A stretch of 64,000 bases of DNA from Roseobacter weihaiensis (GTDB lineage Bacteria > Pseudomonadota > Alphaproteobacteria > Rhodobacterales > Rhodobacteraceae), in assembly GCF_020622345.1 (NCBI RefSeq), contig NZ_JACNMO010000006.1, forward strand, positions 62,001-126,000, in the 5' to 3' direction. Position 1 is the first letter of the stretch; every line of letters begins with the position of its first letter. A model generated the notes under the pieces. The model was not told the origin of the DNA, made no database searches, and worked only from the letters and a program-made list of their open reading frames with translations. Below are positions 58,230 to 64,000 of this stretch, in pieces. Made by a program: the position numbers and the translations under genes.

Positions 58230-58550
58230 ATGGCCACTCTTGCTGTAACGGACGCCACGTTCGACGCCGAAGTGAAAAAATCCGATATCCCCGTTGTGGT
58301 GGATTTCTGGGCTGAATGGTGTGGCCCGTGTAAACAGATCGGCCCCTCGCTGGAAGAACTGTCGGCTGAAATGGACGGCAAGGTGAAGATCGTCAAAGTG
58401 AACGTGGACGAGAACCCGAATTCGCCGGCTCAGATGGGGGTCCGCGGCATACCGGCACTCTTTATCTTCAAGGACGGGCAGGTCGTGTCCAACATGGCCG
58501 GGGCCAAACCCAAAGCCGCATTGCAAAGCTGGATCGAAGACTCCATCTAA
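58230..58550 (+). CDS. trxA: Thioredoxin
   Basis: The 106-residue protein is a standard thioredoxin with the WCGPC active site (Cys31, Cys34) in [14 protein letters not shown] and the cis-Pro loop in [13 protein letters not shown]. It reduces disulfides in cytosolic targets such as ribonucleotide reductase. A GGAG ribosome-binding site precedes the ATG. A terminator follows within 25 bases of the stop. Association of trxA with addA is common in alphaproteobacteria. Confidence 0.97.
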   Translation: MATLAVTDATFDAEVKKSDIPVVVDFWAEWCGPCKQIGPSLEELSAEMDGKVKIVKVNVDENPNSPAQMGVRGIPALFIFKDGQVVSNMAGAKPKAALQSWIEDSI

Positions 58551-58573
58551 GCGACAGGCGCAGAAATCGGTTC

Positions 58574-58599
58574 AGGGCGTCCTTGGTGGCGCCCTTTTT
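58574..58599 (+). terminator. Rho-independent terminator after trxA
   Basis: AGGGCG (58574-58579) pairs with CGCCCT (58590-58595), the loop side being extendable by TCC/TGG-type contacts, and a T-run follows. It ends the tsaE-to-trxA chain. Confidence 0.85.
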
Positions 58600-58606
58600 C
58601 GTGGGT

Positions 58607-58635
58607 CTTGTACCCGCAGAGCCTGCACGCCATAA
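58607..58635 (+). promoter_or_regulatory. Heat-shock (RpoH-like) promoter of hslV
   Basis: CTTGTAC (58607-58613), 14 bases, then CGCCATAA (58628-58635) resembles the RpoH pattern CTTGAA-N13/14-CCCCATnT. Initiation near 58642 leaves a leader of about 23 bases with AAGGAG before the hslV ATG. Heat-shock control of HslUV is well known in other bacteria, which fits. Confidence 0.5.
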
Positions 58636-58664
58636 CGCAACGCAGGCACAAGAAGGAGACCCGA

Positions 58665-59222
58665 ATGGCACGTGAAGACTTTCCCGGCTGGCACGGCACA
58701 ACGATCATCGGGGTCAAAAAGGACGGCGAAGTGGTGATCGCGGGCGACGGTCAGGTCTCACTGGGTCAGACGGTCATCAAGGGCACCGCCCGCAAGGTCC
58801 GCAGACTCAGCCCCGGCGGCTTTGACGTGGTGGCGGGCTTCGCGGGCTCGACAGCGGATGCCTTCACATTGCTGGAGCGGCTGGAGGCCAAGCTGGAGGC
58901 GACACCTGGCCAATTGGCCCGCGCCAGCGTGGAACTGGCCAAGGACTGGCGCACCGACAAATATCTGCAAAAGCTCGAAGCAATGCTGATCGTCTCGGAC
59001 GGCAAGGACATCCTTGTCATCACCGGCGCCGGCGACGTGCTGGAGCCCGAACATGACGTGGCCGCCATCGGGTCGGGTGGAAACTATGCGCTCGCCGCCG
59101 CCCGTGGCCTGATGGATACCGGTCGCAACGCCGAAGCGGTGGCGCGGGATGCGATGGCCATTGCCGCTGACATCTGTGTCTATACCAATGGCAATCTGAC
59201 GGTTGAAAAGATCACAGAATGA
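58665..59222 (+). CDS. hslV: ATP-dependent protease peptidase subunit HslV
   Basis: HslV is the proteasome-like peptidase of the HslUV (ClpQY) protease. The 185-residue protein has an 11-residue propeptide. The catalytic threonine is Thr12 in [13 protein letters not shown], so processing before HG-TT is needed, as in other alphaproteobacterial and mitochondrial forms, whereas E. coli needs only Met removal. [20 protein letters not shown] and the glycine-rich [18 protein letters not shown] follow. The start at 58665 has AAGGAG 8 bases upstream. It overlaps the membrane-protein gene by 4 bases (ATGA). Confidence 0.96.
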   Translation: MAREDFPGWHGTTIIGVKKDGEVVIAGDGQVSLGQTVIKGTARKVRRLSPGGFDVVAGFAGSTADAFTLLERLEAKLEATPGQLARASVELAKDWRTDKYLQKLEAMLIVSDGKDILVITGAGDVLEPEHDVAAIGSGGNYALAAARGLMDTGRNAEAVARDAMAIAADICVYTNGNLTVEKITE

Positions 59223-60304
59223 TCGACCGGGATGATCTCCGGGCTTCGGTCAGCGCAGGCATCGTGACCGAAGCGCAGGCCGCAGCCCTGATGAGCCTTG
59301 CGCACAGTCGCACCGGCGCACGGGAAAACCTTGCCCCCGGCGATGAGCCCTTCGAGCTTTTTCGCGGATTCAACGAGATCTTCATTGTCGTGGGCATGGT
59401 CATTCTGGCGATGGGCTGGGTCGGGATCGTCGCGTTCTGGATCAGCCTTGACCCGTTGAACACACGCAACACGCTGGTGATCTCCGCCCTGGGGGGCGCG
59501 GTGGTTTTGTGGGGCCTGTCGGAATACTTCATCCGCAAAAGGCGCATGGTCGCCCCGGCAATCGCGCTCTCGGTGCTTTTTGCCGGAAATGCCGCCTACG
59601 GTGCGGCCGGCGCGTTTTCAGAGCTGCTGATGCTGGCGCAGGGAGACAACAGCAGCCTGCCGCTGCCGCTGGCTTTTGCAACCGCAATGCTGACGATCTA
59701 TTGGCTGCGGTTCCGGGTGCCTTTTGCGCTGGCGCTGATTGCCTTGGCAGCCTTTGGCATCGCGATCCTGATCGCGGGCAACAGCAGCGGCTCGCCACAA
59801 TCCACGCAAGAGCTTTTCCTGCTCTCCGCCGGGGGGCCCTTTGCGTGGATCACGCTGGTGCTGGGCCTCGTGGTCTTTGTCCTGGCGATGGGTTTTGACA
59901 TGTCTGATCCGCACCGGGTCACGCGACGATCCGCCAACGGGTTCTGGTTGCACGTGGTCGCAGCCCCCGCGCTGGTCAATACCCTCGCCCTGACCCTTCT
60001 GGACCGCGATGAAGGCTGGTCCAACGGTCTGCTGGTCACCGTGCTGGTGCTTTTTGCGCTGGTGGCCATCGTTATCGACCGCCGGTCGTTCCTGATCGCG
60101 GCTATTGGCTATACCGTGATCCTCACCGCCACGATCTTCGAAGGCGATGGCGCCGTGTTCACCGTCTTTTTCCTCGGTGTTGTTCTGCTGTTCCTCGGTG
60201 CCCGCTGGGAGGCGATCCGGGCGCGTCTTCTGGCCGTCTTACCCGGTTTTCTCCCGCTGCACCGGCTGCCGCCATCTCACACATCACAAAGGCCTAACGC
60301 ATGA
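59219..60304 (+). CDS. Polytopic membrane protein (DUF2157-like) between hslV and hslU
   Basis: The 361-residue protein has a soluble N-terminus of about 50 residues ([20 protein letters not shown], then [10 protein letters not shown]) and eight to ten hydrophobic segments ([40 protein letters not shown] and others). The N-terminal helix plus membrane block resembles the DUF2157 family, whose function is unknown. It overlaps both hslV and hslU by 4 bases (ATGA at each junction), so it is firmly part of the hsl operon. Whether it acts with the protease cannot be judged. Confidence 0.72.
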   Translation: MIDRDDLRASVSAGIVTEAQAAALMSLAHSRTGARENLAPGDEPFELFRGFNEIFIVVGMVILAMGWVGIVAFWISLDPLNTRNTLVISALGGAVVLWGLSEYFIRKRRMVAPAIALSVLFAGNAAYGAAGAFSELLMLAQGDNSSLPLPLAFATAMLTIYWLRFRVPFALALIALAAFGIAILIAGNSSGSPQSTQELFLLSAGGPFAWITLVLGLVVFVLAMGFDMSDPHRVTRRSANGFWLHVVAAPALVNTLALTLLDRDEGWSNGLLVTVLVLFALVAIVIDRRSFLIAAIGYTVILTATIFEGDGAVFTVFFLGVVLLFLGARWEAIRARLLAVLPGFLPLHRLPPSHTSQRPNA

Positions 60305-61608
60305 CAGACCTGACCCCCCGCGAGATTGTCTCTGAACTCGACCGTTTCATCATCGGGCAGAAAGACGCCAAACGCGCCGTCGCCGTCGCGCTGCGCAACC
60401 GCTGGCGCCGCAAGCAGTTGGCCGATGATCTGCGCGACGAGGTCTACCCAAAGAACATCCTGATGATCGGCCCCACCGGCGTCGGCAAGACAGAGATCAG
60501 CCGCCGCCTCGCCAAACTGGCGCGCGCGCCTTTCCTGAAGGTCGAGGCCACGAAATTCACCGAAGTGGGCTATGTCGGGCGCGACGTGGAACAGATCATC
60601 CGCGATCTGGTCGACAGCGCCATCACCATGACCCGCGATCTCATGCGCGACGATGTGAAAGCAGGTGCCCATCAGGCCGCCGAAGAACGCGTCATCAGTG
60701 CCATCGCCGGGGAAGACGCCCGCGAAAGCACCCGCGAGATGTTTCGTAAAAAGCTCAAATCCGGCGAATTGGACGACACCGTGATCGAGCTTGATATCGC
60801 CGATACCTCCAACCCCTTTCCGATGATGGACATCCCCGGCCAGCCCGGCGGCAACATGGGGATGATGAACCTCGGGGATCTATTCGGCAAAGCCCTGGGC
60901 GGGCGCACCACACGCAAGAAACTGACCGTGGCACAAAGCTACGAGGTTCTGATCGGGGAAGAGGCCGACAAGCTCTTGGACGACGAAACCGTCACCCGCA
61001 CCGCCATCGAGGCGGTGGAGCAGAACGGGATCGTCTTTCTCGATGAGATCGACAAGGTCTGCGCCCGCTCGGACGCGCGCGGGGCCGATGTCAGCCGCGA
61101 AGGGGTCCAGCGCGACCTGCTGCCGCTGATCGAAGGCACCGTCGTCAGCACCAAACACGGGCCGATCAAGACCGATCATATCCTCTTTATCGCCTCGGGC
61201 GCGTTTCACATCGCCAAACCCTCGGACCTCTTGCCCGAACTTCAGGGCCGTCTGCCGATCCGGGTGGAATTGCGCGCGCTCACCGAAGAGGACTTTGTCC
61301 GCATCCTGACCGAGACCGACAATGCGCTGACCCTGCAATACACCGCCCTCATGGGAACGGAGCAGGTAACAGTGACATTTACCGAAGACGGCATCGCAGC
61401 GCTGGCCAAGATCGCCGCCGACGTGAACCAGTCGGTTGAAAACATCGGCGCACGCAGGCTCTACACCGTGATGGAACGGGTGTTTGAAGAGCTGTCCTTT
61501 GCCGCCCCCGACCGCGCGGGCGAAGAGGTCACGGTCGATGCGGCCTTTGTCGACAAAAACCTCGGTGAACTGACAAAATCCACGGATATCAGCCGCTACG
61601 TGCTTTGA
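60301..61608 (+). CDS. hslU: ATP-dependent protease ATPase subunit HslU
   Basis: HslU is the AAA+ unfoldase ring that feeds substrates to HslV. The 435-residue protein starts [20 protein letters not shown] and has Walker [21 protein letters not shown], the pore loop [20 protein letters not shown] (GYVG), the inserted I domain of about 110 residues (through [13 protein letters not shown]), Walker [13 protein letters not shown] and the C-terminal docking tail ending SRYVL that plugs into HslV. It is complete and normal in length. Confidence 0.97.
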   Translation: MTDLTPREIVSELDRFIIGQKDAKRAVAVALRNRWRRKQLADDLRDEVYPKNILMIGPTGVGKTEISRRLAKLARAPFLKVEATKFTEVGYVGRDVEQIIRDLVDSAITMTRDLMRDDVKAGAHQAAEERVISAIAGEDARESTREMFRKKLKSGELDDTVIELDIADTSNPFPMMDIPGQPGGNMGMMNLGDLFGKALGGRTTRKKLTVAQSYEVLIGEEADKLLDDETVTRTAIEAVEQNGIVFLDEIDKVCARSDARGADVSREGVQRDLLPLIEGTVVSTKHGPIKTDHILFIASGAFHIAKPSDLLPELQGRLPIRVELRALTEEDFVRILTETDNALTLQYTALMGTEQVTVTFTEDGIAALAKIAADVNQSVENIGARRLYTVMERVFEELSFAAPDRAGEEVTVDAAFVDKNLGELTKSTDISRYVL

Positions 61609-61646
61609 GGCTTTTCAAACGCCCAAACGCCTGCGACAGGTGGCCC

Positions 61647-62873
61647 ATGGGCTATCTGCGCTTTCTCATTGAAAACAGGCTTTTCCTGCTGGGCGGCTTT
61701 ATTCTGTCTTTCTCGTCGTCCTACGGGCAAACGTTTTTCATTGCGCTCTTTGCGGGCGAAATCATGCGGGAGTTCGACCTGACGGATGGGCAGTGGGGCG
61801 GGCTTTATACGCTGGGAACGACAATCTCCGCCGCTACGATGATCTGGGCGGGCGTTCTTACCGACACCTACCGGGTCAGGTTGCTGTCGTTCTGGGTGAT
61901 GTTGCTGCTGGCCTTTGCCTGCCTTGCGATGGCGGTTGTGACCAACTGGATCCTGCTCATCGTGGTCATCTATTCGCTGCGGCTTTTCGGGCAGGGCATG
62001 ATGTCTGAAATTGCCTATGTCGCGATGGCCCGCTGGTTTGTCGCGGCGCGCGGGCGCGCGATTTCAATTGCCTCCATGGGGTTTGCCGCAGGACAGGCCG
62101 TGCTGCCAATCATCTTCGTGGCCTTGCTGGTGCTGTTTGACTGGCGGACGCTCTGGGTCATTGCAGCGCTTTGTGTGCTGGTGACGATCCCGGTGATCCA
62201 ACGCCTGCTGCGGCAGGAAAGAACACCGCAATCACTGGCCGAAAGTGATGCGAGCCTTGGCATGGGAGCAAAGCACTGGTCGCGGGCAGAGATGCTGCGC
62301 CATCCGCTTTTTTATCTGCTGGTGCCGCTAATGCTTGGCCCACCTGCCTGGGGCACAGCACTGTTCTTCCAGCAGGTACATCTGACCGAGACAAAGGGCT
62401 GGAGCCTTGTTTCCTATGTGTCGCTGATGCCAATTTTCACCCTGTCCATGATCGTCACCACCTTTGTGGCAGGCTGGGCCATTGATCGTTTCGGGGTGAA
62501 GTGGGTTGTCCCGTTCCAACTGATCCCCTTCGCTATTTCTTTCGTGCTGCTTTCTCATGCCGAGACGATTTTTGCCGCTGGGATCGCCCTGACCATCTTT
62601 GGGATCGGGCAGGGCATGCATGGGACAGCGATCACCGCCTTCTGGGCAGTCTTCTACGGGACGCGGCATCTGGGCGCGATCAAGGCAGGGGCGGCAGCGC
62701 TTATGGTCTTTGGCTCTGCCATCGGGCCGGGGATCACCGGGGTTTTTATTGACTACGGCATTGATTTTTCACAGCAAATGATACCGATTGCCGCATTTTA
62801 TCTTGTCGGTGCTGCGCTCGCTGGCCTGGGTGTGCTGCGCTACCAGCGCGATCTGGTCACCGCCGCCGTCTGA
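61647..62873 (+). CDS. Major facilitator superfamily transporter
   Basis: The 408-residue protein has about 12 hydrophobic segments and the MFS layout: cytoplasmic motif VLTDTYRVRLLSFWVMLL after helix 2, an AYVAMARWFVAARGRAISIA loop and the second half starting around LLVPLMLGPPAWGTALFF. The substrate cannot be predicted. I start at ATG 61647 with AGGTGG 3 bases upstream. A TTG at 61605, overlapping the hslU stop, is the longer alternative. It may be the last gene of the hsl unit. Its end overlaps the convergent Smr gene by 17 bases. Confidence 0.85.
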   Translation: MGYLRFLIENRLFLLGGFILSFSSSYGQTFFIALFAGEIMREFDLTDGQWGGLYTLGTTISAATMIWAGVLTDTYRVRLLSFWVMLLLAFACLAMAVVTNWILLIVVIYSLRLFGQGMMSEIAYVAMARWFVAARGRAISIASMGFAAGQAVLPIIFVALLVLFDWRTLWVIAALCVLVTIPVIQRLLRQERTPQSLAESDASLGMGAKHWSRAEMLRHPLFYLLVPLMLGPPAWGTALFFQQVHLTETKGWSLVSYVSLMPIFTLSMIVTTFVAGWAIDRFGVKWVVPFQLIPFAISFVLLSHAETIFAAGIALTIFGIGQGMHGTAITAFWAVFYGTRHLGAIKAGAAALMVFGSAIGPGITGVFIDYGIDFSQQMIPIAAFYLVGAALAGLGVLRYQRDLVTAAV

Positions 62874-63447
62874 GATAGACGTAATAGGCCCCGCTGCCGC
62901 CATGGCTGAGATGCGCTTGGCTGACCTGCATCACCGCAGAAGCCAGCGGCGGAGCCGCAAGCCATTGCGGGACCTGGTGGCGCAAGACGCCAAATCGGGT
63001 AGGGATCGGCCCGCCGTCGTCGCGATCTTTGCCTTTGCCGGTGATGACCAGCACCAGCCGCTTGCCCGCCCCATGGGACGAGAGGATGAACCGCGTCAGC
63101 GCCCCATGTGCCCGGTCCAGCGTCATGCCATGCAGATCAATGCGCGCCTCGGGCCGCACCTTTCCCCGGCTCATCCGCCCAAAGGTCTTGCGGTCCATCT
63201 GAACCGGCGCTTTCTGCAACCGATCCGGCAAAGAAGGCGCAAGATCAAAACTGACCCGACGCGGGCTGGGTTTGGGCGGGTTCTTCCCGTCAAGCTGGAC
63301 CGGGGCCTGACGATCCGGTGCGCGTTTGACCGGGTGCGGCGCGTAGACCTCCGGATCAAAGGTCTGCGTCCGGTGCAACGCATCGGTTTTATCCGTTACC
63401 TGTCGCCACAACTCGATCTCTTCGGGCTTCAGCCGCCGCCGTGTCAT
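62857..63447 (-). CDS. Smr-domain protein
   Basis: The 196-residue protein has a basic N-terminal half and a C-terminal Smr (small MutS-related) domain of about 80 residues: the DLHGMTLDRAH opening, then LVLVITGKGKD in place of the usual TGxGxH/R loop and a final GSGAYYVYLRRRR strand. Smr domains are nucleases or nucleic-acid binders, and in E. coli SmrA and SmrB one cleaves mRNA in collided ribosomes. Which role applies here is not determined. It is translationally coupled to mltA (ATGA overlap) and overlaps the MFS gene's end on the opposite strand. Confidence 0.88.
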   Translation of the reverse strand: MTRRRLKPEEIELWRQVTDKTDALHRTQTFDPEVYAPHPVKRAPDRQAPVQLDGKNPPKPSPRRVSFDLAPSLPDRLQKAPVQMDRKTFGRMSRGKVRPEARIDLHGMTLDRAHGALTRFILSSHGAGKRLVLVITGKGKDRDDGGPIPTRFGVLRHQVPQWLAAPPLASAVMQVSQAHLSHGGSGAYYVYLRRRR

Positions 63448-64000
63448 TCCACGCCTTCCGGCAACATCGCATAGGCGCGTTGAATCGGCAGCAGGACGAT
63501 CATCCGGCCGGGATCTTTCAATCGGCCCGCCGCACGGCCTGCCTGATCGCCGGTGCCGAAAAAGATATCCGCGCGCTGCGCCCCCTTGATGGCAGAGCCT
63601 GTGTCCTGCGCCATCATCAACCGGCGCATCGGGTTTTTGCCGTCCTTTTCGATCCAGACCGGGGCACCAAGCGGCACAAAGGCAGGATCAACCGCAATCG
63701 TGCGCAGGGTGGTCACCGATCTGTTCATCGCCCCCAAGGGTCCCAGATGGGCGGGCACTTCGCTCACCTCGCGGAAAAACACGTAAGAGGGATTGTGGTA
63801 GAGCAGCTCCGTGCCTGCCACCGGATTGCGGCGCACCCAGTTCTTGATGACCTGCGCGCTGACCTGATGGGCCTCGAAAGTCCCGCGACGCACAAGCTCC
63901 TGACCGATGGAACGATATTCATGGCCGTTCTTGCCGCCATACCCCACCCGCAACTTGGAGCCATCCGGCAGATGGACCCGACCCGAGCCCTGGATCTGGA
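63444..64000 (-). CDS. mltA: Membrane-bound lytic transglycosylase MltA, N-terminal part outside the window
   Basis: The visible C-terminal part (about 185 residues) has the MltA and 3D-domain motifs: QIQGSGRVHLPDGSKLRVGY with the GYGGKNGHEYRSIG continuation, then PLGAPVWIEKDG and the 3D motif MAQDTGSAIKGAQRADIFFG with GTGDQAGRAAGRL. The aspartate in the QDTGSAIKG or RADIFFG segments is the expected catalytic acid. MltA cleaves peptidoglycan to 1,6-anhydro-MurNAc products, which link to MurNAc recycling enzymes (AmgK/MurU) elsewhere in this window. The beginning lies past the right edge. Confidence 0.93.
   Translation of the reverse strand, partial: QIQGSGRVHLPDGSKLRVGYGGKNGHEYRSIGQELVRRGTFEAHQVSAQVIKNWVRRNPVAGTELLYHNPSYVFFREVSEVPAHLGPLGAMNRSVTTLRTIAVDPAFVPLGAPVWIEKDGKNPMRRLMMAQDTGSAIKGAQRADIFFGTGDQAGRAAGRLKDPGRMIVLLPIQRAYAMLPEGVE

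Overview
The window looks like chromosomal DNA of a roseobacter-type alphaproteobacterium (Rhodobacterales). It is GC-rich and densely coding. The evidence is the combination of an alphaproteobacterial addB-addA pair, a RegB/SenC/RegA redox cluster beside a kinase-less DivL-like PAS protein and tsaE-amgK-murU, a dnaA-dnaN-recF-gyrB block downstream of rpsT, hemD/COG4223/HemY, and Hint_2 and DUF2793 proteins. No rRNA, tRNA, CRISPR array, insertion sequence or prophage was seen.

Layout. 1-4.4 kb: a clipped unknown gene, dapD, a LOG-family protein, a DsbA-like thioredoxin-fold protein and rlmN. 4.4-10.8 kb: an IalB-like periplasmic protein and a type II asparaginase, then the phosphorylated serine pathway serB / serC-serA with a structured leader in front of serC, and a protein phosphatase. 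10.8-15 kb: threonine catabolism (kbl-tdh) with an XRE-cupin regulator, and a thiolase. 15-19.1 kb: ubiB, ubiE, mutM and an enoyl-CoA hydratase. 19.9-27.2 kb: rpsT, dnaA, dnaN, recF, a degenerate transporter remnant and gyrB. 27.3-32.6 kb: the most accessory-looking part, with a Hint-domain protein, a DUF2793/C1q-like protein, a crotonase-fold protein lacking both catalytic glutamates, a membrane fatty-acid desaturase and a divergent XRE-like regulator. 32.7-38.8 kb: a copper P-type ATPase, then hemY, COG4223 and hemD. 38.9-45.2 kb: tsaD-gpsA-yciI-EVE, a candidate structured small RNA, a DUF2853 protein, ahcY, an HD hydrolase and a GNAT protein. 45.3-58.6 kb: regA, senC/prrC, regB, the divL-like gene behind a perfect CtrA-type box, and the tightly overlapped chain tsaE-amgK-murU-addB-addA-trxA. 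58.6-64 kb: hslV, an intervening membrane protein, hslU, an MFS transporter, an Smr protein and a clipped mltA.

How the genes work together. Many neighbours overlap by ATGA or similar junctions (kbl-tdh, rlmN/dsb-like, tsaD-gpsA, tsaE-amgK, addB-addA, hslV-membrane protein-hslU, smr-mltA), so translational coupling is common. Themes are chromosome replication and double-strand-break repair (dnaA, dnaN, recF, gyrB, addAB, mutM), amino-acid metabolism (serABC, kbl-tdh, dapD, asparaginase, ahcY), ubiquinone and haem synthesis, redox control (RegBA) and cell-cycle/CtrA signalling (divL).

The most interesting non-coding signals are the serC leader (two hairpins, the second taking in the ribosome-binding site), a compact three-hairpin small-RNA candidate at about 41.7-41.8 kb, the TTAA-N7-TTAA box upstream of divL, three stacked palindromes upstream of kbl-tdh, a heat-shock-like promoter before hslV, and a long hairpin between dnaA and dnaN. 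All identifications come from reading the sequence. No database search was run.
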